NCBI GenBank assembly: GCA_963693305.1
Contig: OY855913.1
Coordinates: forward strand, 3,461,001 to 3,525,000
DNA: 64,000 bases
Direction of reading: 5' to 3'
DNA from: Meandrina meandrites
Taxonomy: Eukaryota; Cnidaria; Anthozoa; Scleractinia; Meandrinidae
The position numbers and the translations under genes were made by a program. Positions 1-12,900 of this stretch are shown piece by piece (positions within the stretch are counted from its first letter, which is position 1; each line of letters starts with the position of its first letter). The notes beneath the pieces were generated by a model, which saw only the letters and a program-made list of their open reading frames with translations, had not been told where the DNA came from and did not search any database.

Positions 1-729
1 CAAATAATTTCTCCCAATTGACGATTTTCTTTGTTCCTATCACCTGTCTTTTCTTGAAGGTATTAAATTATGTTTAGATCGACGACTTAAAGTCTGTAAT
101 CTTGGTAATTAAAGTTTGAAGGAATAAATAATTCACGCGAATGAGATCAGTTTTTTGATCAGCATATTTTTTGTATTTTTTATGTACAAGCTTTAGCGAC
201 GATGACTCAGTGATGTTGCAGAAATTCGAGAACTATGAACTAAGTATGCAAAACAGTATAAACGTAATCTCTGTTTGAATCTTTTTTTACATTTCAGACA
301 CGTTTAGTGTGCGGAGTTATTTTTGCGAACATGCGTGATACCTTTTTCGTATTTTAGCTGCACTTTATTTCTTTAATGTGCCTAATAAAGCTGTGTACAT
401 GTATTTTCAGTCATGTAAACTGTTTGTAGATATATATATTTTTGACAATTAAACTAAGATATTTCAAACCTTTAAGATACATGTTTTTTTTTTCAAGACA
501 TAACGCTAAGGAATTATGCATTATTTCAAGTACGACCCACCTCCAGGAGAAAAAGCTGAAATCTTTTTCTCCTCTGAAGAGAGCATTGCAGGAGTTTTCC
601 TAACAAGGGCATAGCTACTTGGCTTCCACGGATTCTCTTGTTGGCTGACTACATCATCGGAATACAGCGCACGATTGATATTTACCTTGATAGCTCAACC
701 TAGTCGTTAACTTAGATCAACTAATTTGA
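1..729. other. left-edge spacer, no gene recognised
   Basis: AT-rich sequence with no open frame or RNA gene that I can support. It leads into the duplicated spacer block that starts near 730. Confidence 0.6.
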
Positions 730-3700
730 AGTGAAAGAGTCAAGGTGTTTAAAAGCTTCTTTTTATTTGGGTGTATACTCTGCATGATGCAAAGTGGAAG
801 CATCATTAATGGAAATCTGAGACAAAACATTCCTTGGCAGAAACAAAGAGTTCAAACTGTCCGATAGTGGGTTTTATTAAACAAAGTAAATATTAATGAC
901 CACGAAAAGATTGTCCATATGAATTACAAAAAGACTTGACTTGCTTCGCCCAGGGGGCCCCTCGGCCCAAATCAATATTTTGGGCGAAACATATCTGGTA
1001 ACTAAAACACACTATTTTGAACTTTTAAATATGTTTCAAACATTCCTTGAAACGCAAAGTTAGTGAATAAAGAGTTATTTGAATCTAAAAGAAAAAGGTG
1101 ACTGATGAGGTTTCTTCTACAAAAATGATTGGAGAAACTTTTTTCCAACAAGTGCATAGTAACTCGGTTTCCACGAACTTCGTTTGGATATATAACTACA
1201 TCATCAGAGTACAGCTATCGTGTACAATTTGTGTGTTGTTTGGACGGTTTGAACTAAATAAAGTTGTTAGCTTACATCAACTAATTTGAAGTGAACGACG
1301 GAGTCAAGTTGCTTAATAGCTTTTTGCATTTCGAGTCAAACAGCGTGATACGGAATGTGAAGGATCATTAATAAAAAGTCTTACACATAACATTGTTCAG
1401 CAGAAAGAAAAAGTTGAAACTTTCCGATCTTGGGTTTTTAAAGAAATAATTAAACTCAGTGAACACACCGCTGCCAGAAGCGTTTCGATGATTTTATTTT
1501 AAGAAAAAAAAAATGACTTGCTCCTACAGGGGGCGTCTTGAGACCAATTAATATTTTGGACAATCTTATCCCGTTTTATTCCATGACCGACGTTTCTGAT
1601 TGATTTACAATTAAGATGGGACAATTTCGTTTTGTGGGGTAAAAATCAGGTCGCCAATTTGAATTTTTCTTCATAGAAAAAGAGAAATAATTAACGGTCA
1701 GTTTATAATCTTTCATAGATAATAAAAATTAGTTCTTTTCCTCGCGGTTTGCTTATACATTCGCAAGAGGAAATGCAGGACACGAGCTTAATTCATCGTA
1801 TGTTTGTCTTACCTGGAATATTTTGAGTTCAGATTATAGAGGATCAAACTGGTGATAACGTCTTAAGCGTATACAATCGAATGATGATTTATCTTTTAAA
1901 ATGAAGCACTTCTTTAAAACTGTTTTTTTTTTAGACTCTACTTATATAACTAACAAAGAGGAGAATAATAAAGAGGAGAATTCCAAATCCGCTTTGATTC
2001 TACTGCACCAAGCCGGCTAGGATAATTAAAAAACTCCGGTTACCGTTGTAAACAGTTTCAAAATAAAGCACTTCTTTGAGACTGCTTTTAAAACACCACT
2101 TATATAATTAATAAACAGGAGAATAGTAAAGAGGAGAATTCCAAATCCGCTTTGATTTTACTGTACCAAGCCGGTTATAGAATAATTATAAAACGGCGGT
2201 TACCGTGGAGCACAATTCTGGAATATTGTACGCAGTGAAATAAAGAATTCTTAATCTATGGACTTCTTTAAACAAGTACTTAGAAACTACATCTAATTTT
2301 TGCTATTTCGTATAATCAGTGATATCATGCCCTAGAGGTGAATTTTTACGTCACAGCTAAACTGCTGGCCATTAAATTCTGTTGCAGCACAGAACTGTCA
2401 GTTAAGTCACAAATTGGCATATCACGTCGTGCTACAAGATAGTCCGGCTTTGATTATTTGGTTTCTGATTAATCGTCCCCCTTGCCCGACTAGAATTTTG
2501 CGAGCATTTCGAGCGGAAGCCAAATTTTTGCGAGCACTGGAAAATTTGAGGACCATTCATGGCCCCTATTAATAGTTGCTCAATATTCGACTGCCAGTAG
2601 TAATGGAGAATAATATATAGCAGACTAGAAAGTTAAAATAATTTTATAAAATGAAGATCGCATATAAATAATTTGCATAGGCCTGGACTTTGCCTTGACT
2701 GATATGTCGAGTTCCGAAGCCATGTCGAGACTTCGACTTACATTCGGTCGAACGCTGAACTTCAAAAGTGTGCTGTCGTATAATATATCGTCGACCAATC
2801 AATGCACTCAGCTGTACTACTGGCCATAAAAACATATCGCCTGGCTCTAGGTTATTCCATTATTCTTCGGCTGACGCACGATCGAAAATCGCTCGGCCTA
2901 TATACATCCCGAACCTCCCACGTAGTCGTGTTTAGGGGAAATCGTTTTTCACTGCTCCCCAAATACGATCGCCCCTATAAAAAACGACTGCGTCCCCTAT
3001 AACAAGAAGCTCGATAGACAAGCGACGCACTTTTTTGTATACTTTTAAATATACAATTAAAATTGTATTTTACGATGTCAAATTTAGTGCTTTTAAAAAC
3101 AGAACACTAGGTATAGTTTACAATATAAATTTACTACTTTCCTGTTAAAAGCAGCTGTCAAAAAAGGTACTTTGCCAAACCTAAATTCGGTACCCAGGCA
3201 ATGTTTGTACTATCGATTATCTTTCAGAGACATTGGGTCACCGCCAACAGTAAACAACTGTCTCTTTTACGATCTTTTGAAGGATGTTAGGACCAATAAA
3301 AGAATGGTTTTCCTGTGGTGACATACGAGAATAACTGTTACACCTTCATCAATATCATCACCTTCCACTTCTCCCTAAATCACATGTCTTTGCTGCGGAC
3401 GTTTCGCATCAGTTCAAAACAACAAGACATGCATTTTAAAGGAATTTTTTTACAAGGTATGACATTAAGTTTCTCGGGAATGCCTTACAATTTAACCGCG
3501 GAGTCACTTTTGTAAATAAATCACAGTGGGATGTTTTAAATAGCATACAAAACGTTACTGTTCTTTGAGTAAATAACTTTTGCACTTATTGCTCGAACTT
3601 TTCAGCGAAAACCGTCTTAAAGGGGCAGTCTCACCAAGATTCAGTGCTACTTGAAAATCCAATGAAGGTGTTGGTATTAATTGGAACTCCACCGAATAGT

Positions 3701-4480
3701 TTCCTGGCGTTGCTAAAACGCACTGTACTAGTCACGAAAATTGTTTAAAACTGGTATGGCTACTGACAGGAAGGAAAGAAGCGGTCTAAAACCTTGAAGC
3801 GTCAGGACGACGTTTTCAATTTTGATAATGTTTCTTGGAGGAAAATCACTAAAATCGTTGATGATGGTTCATTCACATCTTATGGACTGCGGTTATGCCT
3901 TTTTGTAGTTTAAAGGTTTTTTGTTGATCAGAGAGTGCACCTTTATAATTCTAGCATAGTTTACACAAAAAACATAGAAGACCTCTCGTAATACTGTCCC
4001 TTTAAATGTCCTCTTCCACTGTTCTCTGAATCACCTGTCTTTGCTGCATAACCACTGAATCCACACAACTTGATGCAAGCAATTGTTAGGTTTTAGTAGG
4101 CTGTTCCTGTCCATACAAAATTGGAGGTCATAGTAAAAAATCCTGTATTGACCAAAATCGCTATTTGTGATTTGGGTTTCTTGTACGTTGATAAAGAAAA
4201 GAGAAGCACAAAAAGGCACTGCTGAAATCAAATTGAAAAGAAGAGCATTGCTATACGAAGCATGTATGTTCAACATGCACGTCCAGATTCACAATGGATT
4301 CTATCAGGTCTATCACCTTTTCTACTGCCTCATTGGCTTAAAATTCGTCCATTAAGAACAACTCTTACTGCCAGTGTTTCATACTGCCACGTCATCAGTC
4401 TTCTAATATAATTTGCTTAAGAGTGAAATATGTTAAGAGCGTAAAAACCGATTAAAACGGCGTTTAATCGATCTCTATCT
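730..4480. repeat. segmentally duplicated spacer block, copy 1
   Basis: This gene-free block recurs at about 9930-13800 and, in shortened form, at about 17450-19000. Shared landmarks include the run GGTGTATACTCTGC (near 769 and 9979), CAAATCCGCTTTGATT (near 1985 and 11248), the ATGTCGAGTTCCGAAGCC stretch (near 2703, 12706 and 18808) and the 3' flank of the receptor genes beginning near 4040 and 13400. The block itself contains a diverged internal repeat (about 740-1060 against 1280-1600). It carries no coding sequence that I can support; the short open frames in it are not conserved between copies. It shows that receptor plus spacer duplicated together. Confidence 0.75.
1900..2210 (+). repeat. 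tandem duplication of about 150 bp
   Basis: Two adjacent diverged copies (about 1900-2050 and 2051-2210) each contain AAGCACTTCTTT, AAAGAGGAGAATTCC, AATCCGCTTTGATT, ACCAAGCCGG and GGTTACCG in the same order. Copy 2 of the surrounding block (near 11160-11310) has only one unit, so this duplication arose after the block was duplicated, or was lost there. Confidence 0.7.
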
Positions 4481-4637
4481 CGGGTAATGTTGTTCCCAAT
4501 GAAAATATGAAATGAAAATTTATTAGTTTAGACGAATATTGTGGTTGTGTTTCAATACACTTTTCCAAATATATTCCGTTCAGCGTCAGTTTTATGCCGA
4601 ACAAAAGGTGTAAGCTTAGTAACAGACGATCTTGATC

Positions 4638-5696
4638 CTACATATCATGTGACAATGCTTTCGGATTCTGTTGTTGAACAGTGAAATTGTTCATTGTGTT
4701 AACTTCAGTAGCTTCGGGTGCGACTTGATTCGCGGAGCACGTAAGCACTATTTTTAAAGACCTCCGTCCGGTATTTTGTCAGTCTTCACGCGTAGATATA
4801 CGCATCCATTGCCACCTTCACGAACATCATCTCGTCCGCAATAGTGATCGCAGCAAACAGGTCAAATTTCTCTTGTAGAGTTTCATGCTTCGTGTAATAC
4901 TTGATATGAAGTGTAATGATATAAGGAAGAGCGCACACGATGAGAATCCCTGACAAAATCAAGGTTACAATTGTAAACTGCCTCTTGTTTGTTCTGTCCG
5001 GATCCGTTTGAGGTCTTCCCGCGTCTCGATTCTCAAGGCTTCATCGGGCGCCTACAAGCCGACGAGATGCTGCGGCATACTGGCGATATGACTTGAAAAG
5101 CATGGCGGAGCTGAGGATAAGCAGAACTGTTATCAGTGTTGAGTGAAGATGGAGATCTACTTGAAATAATGTGGCTTTGGGAACTTCAGTGAACTGCAAC
5201 AGAATAAATCCAGTGAAGTTCACTACCGAGAAGCCAACAGAGGCGAGGACCCTGCGTGTTGTAACGACTGAGCGATAGTGGTGCAGGTATGTTATGGCGA
5301 TGAATTGGGTGAAGATGAGACCAAGAACAAGTAGAAACGACGAGTTGAGGCCCACGTAAGACAACCATTCGCCGTTTTGATACAAACTGTAGCTCGGTTC
5401 ACCTATTGTAGTGGACCATTTTACATACGATGCGACACGATACAATACAAAGAACGGCTCGACAAACAGGCCTGTTGTTAGATCAACCAAGGCTAAAGCG
5501 ACGATGAAATACGTAGCTGGTGTACGGAAGCATTTGAGAGGATCTTTGAGAATAGTGAATAGTAACAACCCGTTACTAATGATTTTTATTGGCGATAGAA
5601 TGATCAGGGAGATGCCAGTACCGAAATTGGTGTAAAGGTACAAACTGTAGTCTACCGCGGGTGGTGAATTATAGACGGCAAAGTGCTGTTATTCAT
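4638..5696 (-). pseudogene. class-A-like GPCR pseudogene (array copy 1)
   Basis: This copy aligns end to end with the intact receptors to its right but cannot make a full protein. Seen lesions, read on the minus strand, are: a 2-bp insertion in the N-terminal segment shortly after the MNNSTLPS-like start; an in-frame TGA at 5041-5043 in intracellular loop 3, where paralogs have a CG-rich arginine codon; a second TGA replacing the Trp of the TM7 YAWR motif near 4789-4791; and a 4-bp insertion a few codons later in the KYRRS region. The open part (5041-5643) still covers TM1-TM5 with the family motifs LKDPLKCFR and TQFIAITY. The downstream half keeps TM6-TM7 similarity up to the terminal SHD-type end. 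Function is lost unless a truncated TM1-5 product has a role, for which nothing argues. Confidence 0.85.
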
Positions 5697-6840
5697 GACT
5701 TCAGTGGGTGCTGACGATGAATTGGACGGAAAACTATGGTCTTTCACTGTGTTAACTACCTTTAAACGGCTGTTTTTAAATATATCCCTTTCACTTATGT
5801 TTCATTTGGTCAGCTGGATGAATTGTCGACCGTTATCTAGTCAAACTAAACGTTTAGACAACGTTTTGTAGTAATAGTTCTTGTGGATGAATTTACAGCT
5901 CAAACAAGTCCTGACAGTTTCACTGAGTTCAATTAAAAAACTCTACAGTAGAATTCTGCCAGCAATTTAATTTAAACCTCTTTTATCGACGAATAGTGAA
6001 TAAGCAAAGACTGTCAGCTGTCAGCGTCTAGGTCTTAAATTAGAAGGAAAATGTCAGATATCGATCACTTGAAGACAGAACGGAGTTTATGAGTTGGGCT
6101 ACTATAACAACAGATAAGATGGCAGAACCGTAATTTTCCACTCCAATCTCTTTGCGGGAACTCCATCACGGAACGTTCTTTGCTTGCGTAGTAAAATAGC
6201 AACTATATTTTCAATTTTAGTGATAACTTGACGGATTCTTCGAAGTGTAATGACGATAATTCTCTTTCGACTTCTAAGCAATTTAGAAACGGCCTTTTAT
6301 AAAATAATAATGACATGACTAGGCAATGACTACACAGCTGTAAGCGTCCAGGCTTCAAATTTGATGAAAAATGTCAGATATCGATCACTTGAAGACTTAA
6401 CCGGTTTTATGAGTTGGGTATACTTTAATCTACAGGTTAGATGGGTCAAACTGAAATATTCCATTCGCGTAATCTCTTCCCGGGAACTCCATCACGGGTC
6501 TTCTTTTGCTTGCGCAGTAGCCGAAGATAGTTTCCTTTCTCTTAGTTAAAACAGCAACTATTTTCAATTCTACTGCCTCATTGGCTTAAAATTCGTCCAT
6601 TGAAAAACATCTGTTACTGCCAGTGTTTCATACTACCACGTCATCAGTCTTCTTATTTGCCTAAGAGTGAAATATAATAAGAGTGTAAGAAACCGATTGA
6701 AACGGCGTTTTAATCTCTCTCTATCTCGGGTAATGTTGTTCCCAGGTTCTATTTTATGAAAATATATTAGTTTAGGCGAATATTGTGGTTGTGTTTCAAT
6801 TCACTTTTCCAAATATATTCTGTTCAGCATCAGTTTTATC
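5697..6840. other. spacer between array copies 1 and 2
   Basis: It holds the 5' flank of copy 1 (about 5697-6560) and then the 3' flank of copy 2. The 5' flank contains the conserved upstream block at 5977-6076, and part of it, including GATATCGATCACTTGAAG, is repeated near 6375-6395. No gene is supported. Confidence 0.6.
5977..6076 (-). promoter_or_regulatory. conserved upstream block of GPCR copy 1
   Basis: On the minus strand this reads ATCGATATCTGACAT, then an E-box-type CAGCTG within GACAGCTGACAG, then CGATAAAAGAGG, a TATA-like box about 290 bp before the ancestral start codon. The same three parts recur in order upstream of copies 2, 3 and 4 while the sequence around them drifts. Promoter function is an inference from conservation and position. 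Here it serves a pseudogene. Confidence 0.4.
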
Positions 6841-7887
6841 CTAAACATCATGTGACAATGCTTTTGGATTCCTTTGTTGAACAGTGAAATTGTTCATTGT
6901 GTCTACTTTAGTAGCTTCGGGTGCGACTTGATTCCCGCGGCACGTAAGCACTATTTTTAAAGATCTTCGGTATTTTGTCAGTCTCCACGCGTACATAAAC
7001 GCATCCATTGCCACCTTCACGAACATCATCTCGTCCCCAATAGTGATCGCAGCAGAAAAGTCAAGCCTCTCTTGAAGAGTTTTATTCTTCGTGTATAAGT
7101 TCATATGAACTGCGATGATATGAGGAAGAGCGCACACGATGAGAATTCCTGATAAAAGCAAGGTTACACTCGTAAACTGCCTCTTGTTTGTTCTGTCTAG
7201 ATCCGTTTGAGGTCTTCCCGCGTCTCGATTCTCAAGGTTGCGGGCGCCCACAAGCCGACGAGATGCTGCAGCATACTGGCGATATGACCTCAAAAGCATG
7301 GCGGAGCCGAGGATAAGCAAAACTGTTATCAGTGTCGAGTGAAGATGGAGATCTACTTGAAATAATGTGGCCCTGGGAACTTCAGTGAACTGCAATAGAA
7401 TAAATACGGTGAAGTACACCAACGAGAAGCCAACAGAGGCGAGGACCCTGCGTGTTGTAACGACTGAGCGATAGTGGTGTGGGTATGTTATGGCGATGAA
7501 TTGGCTGAAGATGAGACCAAGAACAAGCAGAAACGACAAGTCGAGGCCCACATAAGACAAAGTATTTCCAATTTGGTTCAAGCTGTGATACGGCTCGCCT
7601 GGGGTAGGAGACCATTTTACATACCTTGCTACGCGATGCATTACAAAGAACGGCTCGACAAACAGGCCTGTTGTTAGATCAACGAAGGCTAAAGCAACGA
7701 TGAAATACGTAGCTGGTCTACGGAAGCATTTGAGAGGATCTTTGAGGATAGTGAGTAGTAACAACACGTTACTAGTGATTGTTATTGGCGATAGGATCAT
7801 CAGGGAGATGCCAGTAGCGAGCTGGGTGTAAAGATACAGCCTGCAGTCTGCCGACGAGCAAATAGCCGACAAAGTCCTGTCTTTCAT
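6841..7887 (-). CDS. intronless class-A-like GPCR (array copy 2)
   Basis: A 348-residue seven-helix receptor in one exon, presumably at the plasma membrane and coupling to G proteins; the ligand is unknown. The order is a short N-terminus, TM1 (N in SNVLLLLTI), TM2 (D in ALAFVDL), TM3 ending SQFIAITY where DRY would be, TM4, TM5, a basic intracellular loop 3, TM6 with CALP, TM7 with DAFMYAWR in place of NPxxY, then helix 8 with a candidate palmitoylation Cys (LTCRGN) and a tail ending HDV. The extracellular loop 1 tract (VKWSPTPGEPYHSLNQ) is nearly identical to copy 7, although the rest of the gene groups with copies 1, 3 and 4; this looks like a conversion tract. The N-terminus (MKDRTLSAICSS) lacks the NNST glycosylation site of its paralogs, so the start is less certain. 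Confidence 0.88.
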   Translation of the reverse strand: MKDRTLSAICSSADCRLYLYTQLATGISLMILSPITITSNVLLLLTILKDPLKCFRRPATYFIVALAFVDLTTGLFVEPFFVMHRVARYVKWSPTPGEPYHSLNQIGNTLSYVGLDLSFLLVLGLIFSQFIAITYPHHYRSVVTTRRVLASVGFSLVYFTVFILLQFTEVPRATLFQVDLHLHSTLITVLLILGSAMLLRSYRQYAAASRRLVGARNLENRDAGRPQTDLDRTNKRQFTSVTLLLSGILIVCALPHIIAVHMNLYTKNKTLQERLDFSAAITIGDEMMFVKVAMDAFMYAWRLTKYRRSLKIVLTCRGNQVAPEATKVDTMNNFTVQQRNPKALSHDV

Positions 7888-8112
7888 CCCGTTTAATGAT
7901 CTTCAAACTGCTGTTTTTAAATATTCCTTCCAGTTCAGTTTCAATTGTTCAGCTTGATGTATTATCGATCGTTATCCAGTGAATGTCGAGGCAACGTTTT
8001 GCAGTGATGGTTATTTTGGAAAACTTTTCAACTCCAATTAACAAGTCCCAGCATGATTTTTACTGAGTTCAAATTACTCCAGTAGAACTATTAATAGAAC
8101 TTTGCCAATAGA

Positions 8113-8300
8113 TCTCTTTTATCGACGAATAGTGAATAGGCAAAGACTGTCAGCTGTCAACTTCTAGGTATTAAACAAATTTTCATAAGTTGACCAGTTC
8201 TTGACGAATAATGAAAAAATGAATATGCAATGATTACACATCTGTAAGCGTCCAAACTTCAAATTAGAAGAAAAATGTCAGATATCGATCACTTGAAGAC
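8113..8300 (-). promoter_or_regulatory. conserved upstream block of GPCR copy 2
   Basis: It has the same parts as at copy 1: CGATAAAAGAG and GACAGCTGACAG near 8113-8160 (about 230-270 bp before the start), and the ATCGATATCTGACAT element near 8275-8290. Extra sequence separates the E-box part from the ATCGAT part here, so spacing between the two is not fixed. Confidence 0.4.
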
Positions 8301-8829
8301 AGGACGGGTAATATGAGTTGGGTATATTTTAATCAAGAGATGGATCTGTAATCTTCCACACCAATCTCTTCCCGGGAACTCCACCACGAGACTTTCTTAG
8401 CTTGCAATGTAACCGGTGACAGTTAAAATAGTCTTTTTTCAATATCAGTAATAATTTGACTTCGAATCACGTGAAACCGGATTCTACCTTAATTCGGACT
8501 CATTCGATTCAGTTTTTCAGCTTCAATAGTTAAACCCTTTAGGATTAACCATGAAGTGCATTGACGACAATTTTCTATCGACTTCAATGCAATTCAGAAA
8601 CGGGTTTCTGTGTTTGAATGCAAACTTTGCTCAGGATCGGCGACATAAAAGCAATTATAAAGTGATGAATAAATCATACCCATGGATGCCATTTACTTGT
8701 CTTTAGACACATGTGTTACGTGCCACAGGTAGCCCAAGGTCGATATGTGAGTATCTGTTGTATGTTATTACACAACACTCGAAATATAAGGTTTTGATAC
8801 TAACGAGTTTAGAATGAAACGCATCTTAC

Positions 8830-8900
8830 CTCGCTTCAGTCGTTTGTATTTATATTTCCGGTGAGGTTTGTCTGGGTCGATTTATATTAAGGCAATTTTA
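8830..8900 (-). other. candidate 5' non-coding exon with splice donor
   Basis: On the minus strand a conserved stretch ends GACTGAAGCGAG and is followed at once by GTAAGAT, a good donor consensus. The donor GT is at 8828-8829. The same junction is conserved at 17396 and 21681, upstream of copies 3 and 4. It lies about 0.9-2.3 kb before each start codon. A leader exon spliced to a coding exon is common for otherwise intronless receptors, but this is inference; no acceptor is fixed. Confidence 0.35.
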
Positions 8901-9929
8901 GCTCCCTCTAGGCAAAGTAAAGGAACTAAATGGCAGCAAATAGACCCAAAAACCTTACCGGGCTTACCGGGCTTGGGTGAGCTGTGGTGTTACGGTATCA
9001 AGCAGTATACCCAGAACTGACCATTTCGAAGAAAAATCTCATTGAGGACTTTCACTAACAAAAAGTATGGGAAAAGATTGATTCTAAACAAAGCTATGAA
9101 GGAAGACGATTCGTTCGATTAGTGATCTCATACTAATCACTAGATGTCATCAGGTTTTGACAATAAATTAAAGTTACATAAAAATTCACTTGACATAAAC
9201 TCGATCTGCTTTTTGCGTTGTGCTAGTATCTCACATTGTAGTTCGGTCTTCATGAATTGCTTCGATGGCCGCTAGCCGCTAGCGACAAAGACTTCACCGT
9301 ATTAAAGAAAACGTCTTTATCATTTATTTACCGATCTTCAATATTTATTTCCCTTAAATGAAACAGTATTATCATAGTACCTTATATTAGTTGCACTGCT
9401 TACAGAACATTACATTACTTAGACATTTCTTACTTACTACACGCATTTTATTGCTTCTTCCGTTTTATGTGACATAACATTATTTTAATTAACGCAACAA
9501 ATCAGTATGGGAACGACAAAACGAGCAAGAAGCTCACCCATCTACAATACGGTTTTCCTCTTTGGTGATTTTATTTAGGAGTGATCGTAGATCAAAATGT
9601 TATAGGGAATTTAATTTATATAATTATCATTTCATCCTGGGTAACCATTTCTAGAAAAAGATGCAATTTTCTTTGTTAAACCATTGACCTCCCAAAAAGT
9701 GGTTTGACCAATGGAGTTTAGGAACGTGCGGCAATCACATTATCTACAAATATACAAGATTAGTCTAATTTCAGAGGTGAATATAAGAACCGGACATTTA
9801 TTGATTGGTCGAGAAGCTCGGCTTATGACTATATTCACCACGCTAGACGCTTCTACGGACTACATCATAAGAACATAGCAGACGATTGATCTTTACCTTG
9901 ATAGCTCAACCTAGTCGTTAGCTTACATC

Positions 9930-12900
9930 AACTAATTTGAAGAAAGGAGTCAAGTTGTTTAAAAGCTTCTTTTTATTTGGGTGTATACTCTGCGTGATGC
10001 AAAATGGAAGCATCATCAATAGAAATCTGAGACAAAACATTCCTTGGCAGAAACAAAGAGTTCAAACTGTCCGATCGCGGTTTTTATTAAACATAGTAAA
10101 TATTATAACGACCATGAAAAGATTGTCGATGTAAACTATAAAAAAAACTCGACTTGCTTCGCCCAGGGGGCGTCTCTACCAAAATCAATATTTTGGACGA
10201 AACATATCTGGTAACTACAACACACTACTTTGAACTTTTATATATGTTTCTGACATTCCTTGAAACGCAAAGTTAGTGAATAAAGAGTTTTTTGAATCCC
10301 AAAGAAACAGGCGACTGATGAGGTATCTTCTTCTACAAAAATGATTGATGAGTGCATAATAACTCTATTTCCTCGAACTTCCTTTGGATATATAACCACA
10401 TCGTCAGTCAGTACTAACATGAAGTGAACGACGGAGTGAGGTTGCTTACTAGCTTTTTACATTTAGATTTACGCAGCGTGATACGGAATCTGTTTCATAT
10501 ACACGGCCCCACAAGCTTCTAGCTTTAAACACAAACCGTGTATAAATAAAGTTGCTTTACCTTTACCTTTACCTTTTATTAATAAAAAGTCTCAAACATA
10601 ACGTTTGGCAGAAAGAAAAAGTTATAACTGTCCGATCTTGGGCTTTTAAAGACATGATTAATATCAGTGAACACACCGCTGTCATAAACATTTAATTTCG
10701 ATGTTTTGTTTTTGTTTTTTTTTTTTTCAAATAAATTGACTTGTTCATGCCCAATTAATATTTTGTACAACCTTATCCCGTTTTATCCCTTGGCCAACGT
10801 TTCTGATTGATTTACAATTAAGATAGGACAATTTCAAGGCGCCAATACTAAAGGAGAAATCGTTAACGGTCAGTTTGTAATCGTTCATAAATAATAGAAA
10901 TTAATTGTTTTTCCCGTGGCTTGCTTATACATTCGCTAGAGGAAATGCAGGACACGAGCTTAATTCATCGTATATCTGTCTTGCACGCATTTTAGGTATC
11001 CTACTGATGAACGGTTACAACAATTAGATATTTACAGGAGCTACTATTGTGTTCGTGGTCTGTCTCCTTAGAATTGCCTGGAATATTTTGAGTTCAGATT
11101 ATAGAGGATCAAACTGGTGATAACGTCTTAAGCGTATACGATCGAATGCATGATTTATCTTTTAAAATAAAGCAGTTTTTTAAGACTGCTTTTTAAAAAC
11201 ACTTCTTATCTAACTAATAAAGTGGGGAACAATAAAGAGGAGAATCCGAAATCCGCTTTGATTCTACTGCACCAAGCCGGCTAGGATAATTAAAAACCTC
11301 CAGTAACCGTGGAGCACAATTATGGAATATTTTACGTAGTGAGATAGAGAATTCTTTCTTCTTTGCACTTCTTTAAACAAGTACGTCGAAACATACGTCT
11401 CATTTTTGCCATTGTGTTATTCCGGCTAACATCAATTTATAAAATCAGTGGTATCAGGCTCTAGATTATTTTTTTTATTTTAAGGTGGGTTTTTACGTCA
11501 GAGCTAAACTGCTGGTCATTAAATCCTGTTGCAGCACAGAACTTCAGGTTAAGTCCAAAATTGGCATATCACGTCGTGCTAACAAGATACTCTGGGTTTG
11601 TTCATTGGCAGCGAATTTCTTTGAATTCTGATTAATCGTCCCCCTTCCCCCCCCCCCCCCCCCTCCCCCATCCCCCGAAAAATGTTATGCTTCACTGTAA
11701 AAGAACGATATTTTGGCTGTTAATTCCTTCTTGATTTATCAGGGGAAAATTGCAGCGGCCTTTTGACTGAAGTGTTAGGCTTGCCAAACTACAGTACGAC
11801 AATTAATTCGGACTCTTTAGTCAGGTGCATCGACTTTACAGACTGTGTAATTTTTTAATCTGGCACTAATTAGTGCCGTATTTCAGAAAAAAATCGAACA
11901 GTTCTTTTAGAAGCCTTGGCCATGATCGATGACATTCGACCAGAATACCTTTGGAGAGCAGAATGGGGACACATACTTGCTTCACAAGGCTTTATATTCT
12001 ATTACTTTTGAAACATATTAATGTAACGCGCACGATTCAGTTGTAAAGTTTTGGTTTTGGTGGTCGTTGAAGGCTTCAAGAGAATGAGTCAGAACGGGAA
12101 AAAACAAGCTGTATGAAGACGGTCTCAGAGTCTGATACAGACTCAAAGACAAGATGAGAGCAGACATCTTTGTTTATCTACGGCTAATTCATATTGTTTA
12201 CAGACATATAGTACGTACCAGCATTTATACACCGCTACTAGTCTATATTGACTAATTAATAAGCAAAGTATTATTTTGCAAGATTAAGGCTAATACTACC
12301 ATGCTATACGTTTGCAATGAATATTAATAGTCTTAATTGAGGTTTCGAATGGTCCTTGCGAGCATTAGAGCACAGGGTTTTCTTTGCGAGCATAAGAGCA
12401 CTTTCAAAAAACTACCTCCAATAAAAACATGCATGCGAGCACTTCTTAAATTATGCGAGCACGAGCAAACGAGCACCAACTAAAATTTTGCGAGCATTTC
12501 GAGCAGAAGCCTAATTTTGGGAGCAGTGGAAAATTTTGAGGCACCATTCATGACCCCTTTAAATAGTGCCTCAATATGCAATAAGCTTGCAATTCGACTG
12601 CTAGTACTAATGGAGAATAATATATAGCAGGCTAGAAGGTTAAAATTTATAAAATTAAGATCACATATAAATAATTTGCATAAGCCTGGACTAAGCCTTG
12701 ACTGATATGTCGAGTTCCGAAGCCATGTCGAGACTTCGACTCACATTCGGTCGACACCGAACTTCAAAAGTGTGCTGTCGTTTTTAAAATATATCGTAAA
12801 ACAATCAATGCACTCAGCTGTACTACTGGCCATTTTAACCTATCGCCTGGCTCTAGGTTATTCGATAATTCTTCGGCGACATACGATCGAAAATCGATCG

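Noticed and set aside
11647..11672. Poly-C tract as a regulatory or quadruplex element
   Set aside because: It is absent from the matching place in spacer copy 1, and homopolymer length is unreliable; no supporting context.
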